The notes below the pieces were generated by a model. That model was not told the origin of the DNA. It was given only the letters and a program-made list of their open reading frames with translations, and made no database searches. Below are positions 9,219 to 17,843 of a stretch of 64,000 nt of DNA, one piece after another. A program made the position numbers and the translations under genes. The stretch is from NCBI RefSeq assembly GCF_020991005.1, contig NZ_JAJLLW010000005.1, positions 1 through 64,000 of the forward strand, written 5' to 3'. Every line of letters starts with the position of its first letter. Positions within the stretch are counted from its first letter, which is position 1. The DNA comes from Halomonas sp. CUBES01. GTDB lineage: Bacteria; Pseudomonadota; Gammaproteobacteria; Pseudomonadales; Halomonadaceae.

Positions 9219-9713
9219 TTAAGGTTCCTTGGGTTGGGGCGTATCAGCCGAAGGTGCTCCGTTGGCTGAAGAAGAGAGCTGAACAACGGCCGTGGTGCCA
9301 TCGAAGCGTTTAAACACCACCGGGGTGCCCGGAGGTAATTCGGTCTGGTCGCTCTCGATGACGCGCAGGCGATAGAAGTCACCGTTGACCTTGATCCCTG
9401 TGGCATCATCGAAGTCGCGTTTTAACGTGGTGTAGTGATTGCCTTTTTCCACGCCGGTACCGGTGGTGCCGTAAGCAACGCCTTTGGGCGAAAAGCGCGG
9501 GCGAATCACCATTACGCCCACTGGCATCAGCACGCCGGCAAACACGCCCATACTGATCAACTGCCAGGGCAGGGTGAGCCCCAGCGCCGTGACCGCTGCC
9601 GTCAGCGCCGCGGCGACGCCCAGGGCGAGCAAGAGCATCGCGCCGGAGGTCAGCTCCGCCAGGCTCAGCAGCAAGGCGAGTACAAGCCAGCTATAAGCGG
9701 GGTTCCAGTCCAT
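9219..9713 (-). CDS. nfeD: NfeD family membrane protein
   Basis: A 164-aa short NfeD. Membrane segments lie at the N-terminus (YSWLVLALLLSLAEL and ALGVAAALTAAVTALGL), and the C-terminal OB-fold region contains GTPVVFKRFDGTTAVV. It lacks the ClpP-like protease part of long NfeD proteins, as usual in QmcA operons. The ATG at 9713 is chosen over 9740 because GGAG lies 5 nt upstream. It is the first gene of the pair and probably helps assemble or regulate the downstream SPFH protein. Confidence 0.88.
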   Translation of the reverse strand: MDWNPAYSWLVLALLLSLAELTSGAMLLLALGVAAALTAAVTALGLTLPWQLISMGVFAGVLMPVGVMVIRPRFSPKGVAYGTTGTGVEKGNHYTTLKRDFDDATGIKVNGDFYRLRVIESDQTELPPGTPVVFKRFDGTTAVVQLSSSANGAPSADTPQPKEP

Positions 9714-9879
9714 GCACGCTCCGTTATCCATGGCGATCATTTTCTCCAGCGTAACCTAGTGGAGGGGCTGGCGCCTATCATTAGCGTACTCAGTGAAGAC
9801 GTTCGTGTTAGTTTCAAACGCGTTCCGTCAGGGACTAGCCTCATGATCAATCACTCACTAACGGATAAAGGGGAAGCGC

Positions 9880-10596
9880 GTGTCGGGCGTTGTCTACTGG
9901 CTGGATATAGCGGGGGTCATCGTGTTTGCGCTGTCGGGCGTGATGTTGGCGTGCCGGTCGCGAATGGATCCCATCGGCATGCTGGTGCTGGCGGCAGTCA
10001 CTGGCATTGGCGGTGGCACGCTACGCGATCTGGTGCTGGGAGTGCGGCCGGTATTCTGGGTTACCGATCCCATCTATCTGTGGGTGATTCTCGCCACGGT
10101 GAGCGTGTCGCTGGTGGGGTTTCATTATATCCACCGCCTGTCACGGGGCTTTTTGCCGGTAGCCGACGCCTTTGGGCTGGCGCTGTTTACCGTCATTGGT
10201 GCCCACAAGGCGCTGCTGCTGGGAAGCCCGGGGGTGGTCGCGGTACTGATGGGCATGATGACCGGCGTGGCCGGGGGTATGATTCGTGATGTGCTGGCCC
10301 AGCGGGTGCCGATGGTACTGCGCGAGGAGGTTTACGCCACGGCAGCGATGGCCGGGGGGATCATTTACGTGGCCCTGCATGCCCTGGGGGTACCGTCTGC
10401 CGTGAGCATTGTCGTATCGCTGAGCGTGACGCTGGGATTGCGCCTGGCCGCCATCCATTGGCAATTGGCGCTGCCGGTGTTTGCCTGGGTCAGTGTGCCG
10501 CGCAAAGCCCCCAACGACACAGGCGAGCCGCTGTCGACGCCGCAAAAGGCCAAGGAGCGGGTGCGCATGATTCGCCATGAGCGTAAGCAGCGCTAA
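9880..10596 (+). CDS. trimeric intracellular cation (TRIC) channel family protein
   Basis: A 238-aa inner-membrane protein of the UPF0126/TRIC family (E. coli YicG/YadS-like). Seven hydrophobic helices form two repeats; the first holds GIGGGTLRDLVLG and the second GVAGGMIRDVLAQR, the signature glycine-rich kinks of prokaryotic TRIC channels. The start is GTG at 9880, with AAAGGGGAA upstream. The C-terminus is a basic cytoplasmic tail. It converges on the large envelope gene with 5 bp between them. The transported ion is not determined from sequence. Confidence 0.88.
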   Translation: MSGVVYWLDIAGVIVFALSGVMLACRSRMDPIGMLVLAAVTGIGGGTLRDLVLGVRPVFWVTDPIYLWVILATVSVSLVGFHYIHRLSRGFLPVADAFGLALFTVIGAHKALLLGSPGVVAVLMGMMTGVAGGMIRDVLAQRVPMVLREEVYATAAMAGGIIYVALHALGVPSAVSIVVSLSVTLGLRLAAIHWQLALPVFAWVSVPRKAPNDTGEPLSTPQKAKERVRMIRHERKQR

Positions 10597-10601
10597 CCGT
10601 T

Positions 10602-13600
10602 CTAGGGTCTCACGCGGCGGTGGCTCTCTCTCCAGTGCTCAAACCAGCGGCGTGGCTGGAGTATTTTCAGCGTGGGCTCGCGGTTCGCTAGCTCGACCCC
10701 CACGCCGAGCCGCCCTAGGCGAGCGTAAAGCGCGCCGTTGGCGCTCTGCTCAGCCAGTGTCAGATCAGCCAGCAGCAGCAGTGGTCCGCCGCTTAGCTGC
10801 AGATCATTCAGATCCAGCCGCTTGTCATTCAAGCGGAGGAGGGCGCTGCCTTGGATATTGCGCACGCTGAGTAACCGCCCCAGCCAGTCACTTTCCCGGG
10901 CACGGGCGAGAAACAGCCGCGCGAGCAGGCCGCTGTCGCGCAGCCGCAGCCCCAGGCGGGCATCAAGATTGACGGGCGTCTCCCATAGAAGCGTCGCCTC
11001 GGCCATATCCAACTGCGCCCACCAGCCTGCATCGCTGGACGCTTCGTTGCCTATTCGTGAGACGTTCTCCAGGCGCAGGAAGGAATCGTTGGCGACAAAG
11101 CGCATGGCCGCCAGATCGCCTTCGCTGAGCACCAGCTGCATGTGGATATCGCCACGCAGCCGTTGCTCAAGCAGTGCGAGCTCGGTGCCGAACGCCCTGA
11201 ACGTCACGTCGCCTTCGCCCTGCATACCGCGTAGCACAAGCTCGCTGGATAGACTCGCCTGACCGTCTAGCAGCCTGACCCCAGCGCCCTCGGGCAGGTA
11301 GGCGTTGTAGCGGGTGATGTCCGGCACATCGATGATCGGCAAGCTGATCCGGGTGGTGAAGTGCTCGGGCTGCGGGTCGTCGATGACCGCGGAAAAGGCC
11401 TCGGTCGTGGTGGTGAGGGCCAGATGGCGGCCTTCCACATGGGGGCTGTCATCGCCCTGGCGGGCCAGCGAAAAGCGCGGAATGCCCAGGGAGAGTAGCG
11501 CCCGCTCGGCACTGTCCAACTGCGCGGTCAGCTCGCCACGCCCGCTGGCGCGGTAATCCAGAAAATCAACGCGCAGTGGATTGGCCACCACGCGAAGCCG
11601 GGTAGGCGCGGTCAGTCGATCAGCCTTGAAGCCGCCCCGGGCCGACAGCTGTCCCGCGCCGTCGAGGGCAAGCCCATGGGCATCGGGCAGAAAGGCGTTG
11701 AGAAACCCCAGATGCTGGACGCTGCCGGACACGTCGAACCGGCCGCTTGGTTGGCTATCCTCGCGTTGAAAACGCCCTTCGTGGAGGATTAGCGAGCTTG
11801 TCAGCGTGCTCTCCTTGCGCGCTTGCCGGGAGGCGTCGCTTACCTGCCACTCAAGGCGGCTGCCGCTGACGTCTAACGTGCTGGCATCCATAGCCGCCTG
11901 GTTGATGGTCAGGTCGAGCTGCATGTCGCTGGTCAGGCGATGGGCGTCTTTACCGGTTGACCAATCGGTTACCCAGCGGCTGCCGGCGAGGGTGGCGTCA
12001 CCGCTCAGCTGGTCGGACGTCAGGTTAAGCTGGCCCTGGCTGCGCGCCTGGCCGCTGACCAGACGCAGCGGCGCTGCATCGGGCAGGTAGGCGTCCACAT
12101 AGGGTTGCAGCTTGCTAATGTCGGGCAGTGTCGCGTCCTCCCAGCGTAATGAACCCGTGGCATGTCGGCGCGCGGCGTCAGGATCCAGCGGGCTGTTGGC
12201 GGTCAGCGTCAGCGACGCGTCAGCCAGCAGGGGGCGGGCGTTGTGCTGCAGTCTTGCCTGGGTCAGGTTGAGCGTCGCAGTGAACGTCTCGGGAGTGGGC
12301 AGGTGCGCGTGAAGGGTACCGTTGCCTTCAGCGGTCAACGCCATGGCGCTTGCGCGCAGGGCAGTGGCGGTGACGGTCAGGTCCGCCGTCTCCAGGCGGT
12401 TATCAGACAGCGCCACATCCAGGGCGAGGCGTCCGTCACCGGCCAGAGTGATACCGCCGTCTAATGGATCGGCGGCTGCCCGCTCCAGGTAGCGCGCCAG
12501 CATGTCCAGCCGGAGAACACGTCCCTCCAGGCTGAGCGCGGCGGCGCTCGGCGCCTCGAGCTGATCCACGCGCCGGTTGTCGAGTGCGGTACTGAACTCG
12601 AGGTGCGTGTTATCGGCATAGGGTGCCGCCTGGCGAGCGGCAAGGCGATCGGCCAACATGACATTATCCAGCGTGGCGTCGAGGGTCAGCGTATCGGGTG
12701 ACCCGGCAGGAACCCTCAACGCGATAACACCGTCTCCCTGGGCGATGTGTACCGGGGGCTGCTGGTCGGGGCGCTGCCAGCGCACCGCTTGCGGCTGACC
12801 CAGGTAGGCTTCGTCGACGCGCATGACCAGTGCAGGAGCCGAGAGGGTCACCTGGCTGCCGGGTTGCAGCCGGCCGTGGTCAAGGCTGATGTCACCGTGT
12901 AAATCCCCGCGGCCGTTGATCGCAAGCCAGGGCAGGTCGCTGAGGTAGGGCATGAACACATCCCAGGCGTCGGCGCGGGCACTGAGGCGTGCGTCGGCGG
13001 AAAGCGCGGCGACAAGCTCGGGATCAAGCCCGCCTTCAGCGCTGGTCGGCGTTATGCGGTCGAGAGAGGCGCTGGCATCCAACTGAATATTCCGGGCCAG
13101 GGTGGCGCCATCCTGGCCACGCACCAGCCGCCCCTGGGTCAATTGCAGAGTCGCCTGGGGAATGGCCAGGGTGTCGCGGCTGAGCGTGGTGTCCTTGAGG
13201 CTGAAACGGCCTTCCCCCTGAAGCGTTATATCGCCAAGCTGCAGCTCGCGGATACCTTCGGCGTCCAGCGCTTTAATGTGAATCTCGCCACCAAGCAGGG
13301 CCATCAACGAGAGCTCGAGCGTCGCGCGGTCCGCGTCAAGCGCCAGGGCAAGCGCGCCGTCATCGCGGCGTATCGTCAATTCCTCGACGTTCCAGCGCCC
13401 GGGGTGGCGGCTGCTGCCTTGTTCCCAGCGGATATCCACCCCGGGCGCCTGTGACAGTCGCTCGGGCAGCCATTGGCTGTTGAGCAGCCAGTAGCTGCCC
13501 GCCAGCCAGAGCACTAACAGACCCAATCCCGCCCCTAACGTGATGGCGAACCAGTGCGGTAAGCGTCGTTTCCAGGCCTTGGCGCGTGCCGAGGGTGTGG

Positions 13601-13622
13601 TATTAGGCGGTGGCGATGACAT
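10602..13622 (-). CDS. YdbH/AsmA-like intermembrane transport protein
   Basis: A very large 1006-aa envelope protein. One N-terminal membrane helix (WFAITLGAGLGLLVLWLAGSY, about residues 23-43) is followed by a long periplasmic region rich in beta-strand repeats such as LSLEGRVLRLD and LDGAGQLSARGG. This architecture fits the AsmA/TamB/YdbH superfamily that moves phospholipids between membranes; YdbH is the closest guess. ATG 13622 has AAGGA 9-13 nt upstream. The open frame runs on to 14249 but would be antisense to DUF3581. The usual small partners YnbE and YdbL are not seen. Confidence 0.7.
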   Translation of the reverse strand: MSSPPPNTTPSARAKAWKRRLPHWFAITLGAGLGLLVLWLAGSYWLLNSQWLPERLSQAPGVDIRWEQGSSRHPGRWNVEELTIRRDDGALALALDADRATLELSLMALLGGEIHIKALDAEGIRELQLGDITLQGEGRFSLKDTTLSRDTLAIPQATLQLTQGRLVRGQDGATLARNIQLDASASLDRITPTSAEGGLDPELVAALSADARLSARADAWDVFMPYLSDLPWLAINGRGDLHGDISLDHGRLQPGSQVTLSAPALVMRVDEAYLGQPQAVRWQRPDQQPPVHIAQGDGVIALRVPAGSPDTLTLDATLDNVMLADRLAARQAAPYADNTHLEFSTALDNRRVDQLEAPSAAALSLEGRVLRLDMLARYLERAAADPLDGGITLAGDGRLALDVALSDNRLETADLTVTATALRASAMALTAEGNGTLHAHLPTPETFTATLNLTQARLQHNARPLLADASLTLTANSPLDPDAARRHATGSLRWEDATLPDISKLQPYVDAYLPDAAPLRLVSGQARSQGQLNLTSDQLSGDATLAGSRWVTDWSTGKDAHRLTSDMQLDLTINQAAMDASTLDVSGSRLEWQVSDASRQARKESTLTSSLILHEGRFQREDSQPSGRFDVSGSVQHLGFLNAFLPDAHGLALDGAGQLSARGGFKADRLTAPTRLRVVANPLRVDFLDYRASGRGELTAQLDSAERALLSLGIPRFSLARQGDDSPHVEGRHLALTTTTEAFSAVIDDPQPEHFTTRISLPIIDVPDITRYNAYLPEGAGVRLLDGQASLSSELVLRGMQGEGDVTFRAFGTELALLEQRLRGDIHMQLVLSEGDLAAMRFVANDSFLRLENVSRIGNEASSDAGWWAQLDMAEATLLWETPVNLDARLGLRLRDSGLLARLFLARARESDWLGRLLSVRNIQGSALLRLNDKRLDLNDLQLSGGPLLLLADLTLAEQSANGALYARLGRLGVGVELANREPTLKILQPRRWFEHWRESHRRVRP

Positions 13623-13730
13623 AAAACCGTCCTTGAAGATGGCTCCTGCTAGTCCATGTTTTATGGCATTATGCGCCACGTAAGTCCGCAATCGACTTTT
13701 GATTTCAACGCTAAGCAGACAGCCAACGCC

Positions 13731-14444
13731 ATGTTCCAGGAATTTTACACGCAGCGTGGAGAGTATGTAGTGATCTCCGCCGAGCAGGCCAGCCATTTCG
13801 CCAAGGGTGTGGCGGGAGACTACAACCCGATCCATAACCCTGACGCGCGGCGTTTTTGTGTGCCGGGCGACCTTCTCTTTGCCCTGGTGCTGGCAAGGTT
13901 CGGGCTGTCGCGCCACATGGAGTTTCGCTTCACCAACATGGTGGGTGCCGACACCCCGTTGTTGTTCAGCGAGACCGACAACGGCGAGCTGGAAGTGCGC
14001 GACGAAGCCGGCAAGTGCTACTTGCAGGTTACGCGTCGGGGTGACAGGACCTACGACGCGTCGGTAATCGACGCCTTTGCCCGCTGCTACGTGGCGTTTT
14101 CGGGCAAGAACTTCCCTCACTACCTGAAGCCGCTGATGGAGGAGCACGGGGTCATGTTCAACCCCAGGCGGCCGCTGGTTATCTACGACAGCATGGGCTT
14201 TTCGCTGGAGCGGCTGGATGGAATATCGCCAGGACTGGTGCTGACCCACTCATCGCTGGACGTACAGGGCAAGCGGGCCGACGCGCTGCTGGAATTTGCC
14301 ATTCAGTCCGGTGGTGAGCCAGTGGGCGTGGGCTCGAAAAAGCTTGTAGTCAGTGGGCTGTGTGCTTATGACGCCGACGAAATGGCCGCGATTGTCGACG
14401 AGTTCTATCGCCTCAAGGCGGCTTATCTGGCGTCGGTGGACTAG
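13731..14444 (+). CDS. DUF3581 domain-containing protein
   Basis: A 237-aa protein matching DUF3581, a family of gammaproteobacteria with no assigned reaction. The N-terminal half includes SHFAKGVAGDYNPIHNPDARR, which resembles the hot-dog fold MaoC-type dehydratase signature (GDxNPxH), so a thioester-binding role is possible. Start 13731 is chosen over 13656 because family members begin at MFQEFY-like sequence. Its upstream region overlaps the start of the divergent YdbH-like gene by about 108 bp of spacer. No membrane segments are seen. Confidence 0.8.
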   Translation: MFQEFYTQRGEYVVISAEQASHFAKGVAGDYNPIHNPDARRFCVPGDLLFALVLARFGLSRHMEFRFTNMVGADTPLLFSETDNGELEVRDEAGKCYLQVTRRGDRTYDASVIDAFARCYVAFSGKNFPHYLKPLMEEHGVMFNPRRPLVIYDSMGFSLERLDGISPGLVLTHSSLDVQGKRADALLEFAIQSGGEPVGVGSKKLVVSGLCAYDADEMAAIVDEFYRLKAAYLASVD

Positions 14445-14479
14445 CTTCGCAGGCCGAGATGCGCTGCTGGCTGCCCGGG

Positions 14480-15361
14480 TTAACCAACGGGTTGATCAGC
14501 CGCTAGCGGCATGACGTCCACCTCGACCTCGAGCTGGTGGTCGCTACCGCCATTCATGACCCCCTTGAGCGGCGCCACATCGGCGTAATCACGCCCCCAG
14601 CCCAGTACCGGATGCTGCTCGCCGGCAACCGTGCCGTTGGTCGGATCCAGCGCCAGCCAGCCCCAGTCGGGTACCCAGAGTGCCAGCCAGGCATGGGAGG
14701 CATCCGCGCCCACCAGGCGTGGCTGGCCGGGCGGCGGCTGGGTTTCCAGGTAACCGCTGACGTAACGCGCCGCCAGGCCAATCGAGCGCAGGGCACCGAT
14801 AGCAAGGTGGGCGAAGTCCTGACACACGCCGCGCTGCTGGGCGAGCACATCGCTCAGCGGCGTGGCGAGCGTCGTGACGCTGGAGTCGTAGTCGAAAGTG
14901 GCGTGTATAAGCTGGTTGAGGGCCAACGCCGCCTCAACCAGCGGGCGCCCTGGGGTAAAGCAGCGCCGGGCGAAGGCCGCCAGTGCTTCGTTACGGCGAA
15001 TGAACGGCGAATCCAGCCGATACAGCTGGCGATCAAAATGGCTGTCGACGCCGAGCTGCTCGGCCACGCGCTCCCAGGCCGGGGAGTGGGCGGGCAGCGG
15101 GCCCAGCGGCTGGGTGGTGATCGGCGTGACCACGGTGACGTCCAGGGTCTGATGAAGGTCTTCCAGCGCGAAATACAGCACGCGATTGCCGAACACATCG
15201 CGACGTTCGGCCTGCGCGTCAGGCAGTGGATGAATGGTCAAGGCGGAGGCGCCGCACTGCTGGTGCGGCGTCTTGCGCGGTAGCACCCGCGCTTCGCTAT
15301 GGCACAGCGTCACTGGTGCCGTGTAGCGGTAGCGAGTGGTGTGACGCAGGGTGTAATTCAC
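14480..15361 (-). CDS. transglutaminase-like cysteine protein of the amidoligase cluster
   Basis: A 293-aa protein with an N-terminal beta-sandwich (bacterial transglutaminase-like N region, about 1-90) and a papain-fold transglutaminase core. The triad is visible: Cys in RGVCQDFAH, His in ASHAWLALW and Asp in LALDPTNG. Such proteins cross-link, or hydrolyse, isopeptide or peptide bonds. The GTG start overlaps the stop of the upstream CP-ATP-grasp/alpha-E gene (GTGA), proving tight coupling. It is the last gene of the minus-strand operon begun by DUF2126. No signal peptide is seen, so it should act in the cytosol. Confidence 0.88.
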   Translation of the reverse strand: MNYTLRHTTRYRYTAPVTLCHSEARVLPRKTPHQQCGASALTIHPLPDAQAERRDVFGNRVLYFALEDLHQTLDVTVVTPITTQPLGPLPAHSPAWERVAEQLGVDSHFDRQLYRLDSPFIRRNEALAAFARRCFTPGRPLVEAALALNQLIHATFDYDSSVTTLATPLSDVLAQQRGVCQDFAHLAIGALRSIGLAARYVSGYLETQPPPGQPRLVGADASHAWLALWVPDWGWLALDPTNGTVAGEQHPVLGWGRDYADVAPLKGVMNGGSDHQLEVEVDVMPLAADQPVG

Positions 15362-17766
15362 GCGCCAGGCTCCATGCTGACGAGCTGGCGCGGCCGCTCG
15401 ACATGGCTGAAGTGGCTGTGGCTGATAGCGTCGGACAGCGCGCTCAGCGGCGCTATCAGGGCGTCGAGCAACTGCCCGAGGGCGACCTGCGCCTCAGGGG
15501 TTTCGGCCAAATGGCTCAGACGGCCGATATCGGCCAGGTGCAGCGCAGCATTGGCCTGAATCATCAGCCGCCGTTCGGCATTGCGGTAGGGCGATGAGCT
15601 CCCGGGCAGCCGGTCGATTTGCCGCTCAAGGCGCTTGAGCATGTAGCCCACCGAGCGCGGGTTGGTTTCATCGAACAGCAGCAGGTCGAGAATCGCGGCC
15701 GGGTGGAGTTCGCTGCGATAACGCCGCCGGTAGGCGGTGAAGTTATCGGTCGTGGCGAGGACCACCTCCCAGAGGGCCAGGCCCGGTGACGGCGGCGCGT
15801 TCAGCGTCAGTTTGAGTAACGATAAAAGCCCCAGGACGCGATCCAGAAAACGCCCGATATCCATGAATCGCCAGCCGTAGTGGTGGGGCATGGTTTCGTT
15901 GCACAGGCCAAAGAAGGCGGCCAGCTGCGCGGAAAGGGCTTCGCAGGTGCGTCGGGCCGCGCTGGCGTCATGACCAGGATGCATACTGTTCATCCGCTGG
16001 CGCAGCTGGTGGAGTACGCGCCAGGAATCATCGCCCAGGTGGTCGCGAATGCTGCGCGCATTGCCCAGCAACTGGGCGAACAGCGGCGACAGTGCCTGGG
16101 GATGACTATCGTCGAATTGGGCCAGCAGGGCGTCGCGTTTCTGGATGAACCCTACCCTTGGCGCCTTGCTGGGTTCGCCATCGGCGTCCCGGGTCGCAAT
16201 GTCGAGTATCATCAACAGTTCATCCAGCAACTGGTCGGCAATGTCATCCTGATCGACTTCCAGTAGCCGCAGCAGTGCTTCGCGCAGCAGGCGTGAACGC
16301 GCATCCAGACGCTCGCCGTAGCGGCCCAGCCAGAACAGACTTTCGGCCACGCGGCTGGGCAGGTCAGTGCCATCGCGGGTGGCGACCACCGGGCCCCGTG
16401 CCTGACGCAGCTGGCTAACGTGAGGCTGTGGCGTGTCGGCGGTGATCCAGACGTCTTTGACTACCGGGCTTGCCAAGGACGGCGAACCGGGAGCGCCCAC
16501 CCAGGCGAGCCCGCCGGGCATGACATGATAGTGGCTGGCGTGATCGTTTGCTGCGCTGACGCTGCCTGGCGTTCGCGACACAAAGCAGCGCAGGTTGAGG
16601 GTAGACGGCGTCAGGCGCTGCATGGGGTTATCGAACACCGGTGCCGTGGCGGTCGGGGTCTGCGGGTTGGCCGCTTGCAGTAACAAGGGTTCGCCGAGCA
16701 AGTGTTCGCACAGCGCCGGCAGATAGTCGGCAAGCGCGGGGAGCTCCAGCACGCCGACACCCAGCGCGTTCGAGATGGCCACGCCGCTGGATCGTGCTGC
16801 CTGCAGGAGCCCCGGCACGCCCAGCTGTGAATCGCCCCTCAACTCCAGTGGGTCGCAGTAGGCATCGTCACAGTGGCGCAGCACCACGTCCACCGCCTGC
16901 AGTCCACCCAGCGTGCGTAGCCATAGCTGGCTGTCGCGCACGACCATATCCTGGCCTTCGGCGAGGTCGATGTTGAGATAGTTGGCCAGGTAGGCGTGCT
17001 CGAAATAACGTGGGCTGGCCGGCCCCGGCGTTAGCAGCACGACCTTGGGATTGTCACGGTGTTGGTAGGCCAGCACGGTAAGCGTGCGGTGATACTTGTC
17101 CAGAAAGCCCGCCAGACGCTTTAACGGCGCGTTGCGGTACATCTCGGGGAGGGCTCGGGCCATTAGAATGCGGTTTTCCAGTGCAAAGCCGGTACCCGAG
17201 GGCGCCTGTAGGCGATCACCCATGACTCGCCACTGGCCCTTGGCGTCCTGAATGACATCGACACCGTGGAAGTTGATCGCGGGTCGGTCATTAGGTTTTG
17301 CGCCGTGACAGGCCAGCAGAAAATGCGGCGACGCCAGTATTGCTTGGGTCGGTAGCATGCCCGCATCAAACAGCGTGCGGGCACCGTAGATATCCTGGTA
17401 CAGCGCATTAAATAGCCGGCTGCGCTGGGTCAGGCCGGCTTCCAGCGCCTGCCAGTGGGTCTGGTCGATCACCCAGGGCAGCGGGTCGAGCCGCCACGCG
17501 CGCCCCTGGGTATTGTCGTGCATGTTGAAGATGACGCCGTTCTCGGCCAGCAGCCGCTGGATCTCGTCCTGCTGCCGGTCGCGCCCCGCCTTGCCTAACG
17601 CTTCCAGCGCGCCGATAAGGCTTGTCCAGCCAGGGCGCAGCTGGCCGTGGCGGTCGAGCAGCGCGTCAAAAGTGCCGGGCTGTCCCTTGCCTAGCTGATG
17701 CCGATAGTCCTCAACCAGCCCGGCAGTGCCGAGCTCGAGTACCGAGGGAGAGACAGGCGCCGTCAT
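15358..17766 (-). CDS. circularly permuted ATP-grasp/alpha-E fusion, ATP site eroded
   Basis: An 802-aa fusion. Residues 1 to about 450 match circularly permuted type 2 ATP-grasp (LTPGPASPRYFEHAYLANYL, LGVPGLLQAARSSGVAISNALG). From about 465 an alpha-E domain begins with LPSRVAESLFWLGRYGERLD, like the separate protein at 22955. Compared with the stand-alone ATP-grasp at 21467, a stretch of about 60 residues is missing after LLGEPLLL, including the Lys-Pro and Gly-rich ATP-binding segment. GGGSKD is replaced by SPVVKD. The frame is intact, so this is loss of function or specialisation, not a frameshift. It is coupled to the following transglutaminase. Confidence 0.88.
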   Translation of the reverse strand: MTAPVSPSVLELGTAGLVEDYRHQLGKGQPGTFDALLDRHGQLRPGWTSLIGALEALGKAGRDRQQDEIQRLLAENGVIFNMHDNTQGRAWRLDPLPWVIDQTHWQALEAGLTQRSRLFNALYQDIYGARTLFDAGMLPTQAILASPHFLLACHGAKPNDRPAINFHGVDVIQDAKGQWRVMGDRLQAPSGTGFALENRILMARALPEMYRNAPLKRLAGFLDKYHRTLTVLAYQHRDNPKVVLLTPGPASPRYFEHAYLANYLNIDLAEGQDMVVRDSQLWLRTLGGLQAVDVVLRHCDDAYCDPLELRGDSQLGVPGLLQAARSSGVAISNALGVGVLELPALADYLPALCEHLLGEPLLLQAANPQTPTATAPVFDNPMQRLTPSTLNLRCFVSRTPGSVSAANDHASHYHVMPGGLAWVGAPGSPSLASPVVKDVWITADTPQPHVSQLRQARGPVVATRDGTDLPSRVAESLFWLGRYGERLDARSRLLREALLRLLEVDQDDIADQLLDELLMILDIATRDADGEPSKAPRVGFIQKRDALLAQFDDSHPQALSPLFAQLLGNARSIRDHLGDDSWRVLHQLRQRMNSMHPGHDASAARRTCEALSAQLAAFFGLCNETMPHHYGWRFMDIGRFLDRVLGLLSLLKLTLNAPPSPGLALWEVVLATTDNFTAYRRRYRSELHPAAILDLLLFDETNPRSVGYMLKRLERQIDRLPGSSSPYRNAERRLMIQANAALHLADIGRLSHLAETPEAQVALGQLLDALIAPLSALSDAISHSHFSHVERPRQLVSMEPGA

Positions 17767-17843
17767 GATCCTTGTAGTCCTAAAGCAGGTAAGGGGCGGA
17801 TTATCCTGCAGCCAGCGCGGATAAGAAAGTACTCACCCGTGGA

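Noticed and set aside
13623..14249. Long N-terminal extension of the YdbH-like frame
   Set aside because: It is antisense to DUF3581, which has clear family motifs, and a good ribosome site and membrane helix mark the start at 13622.
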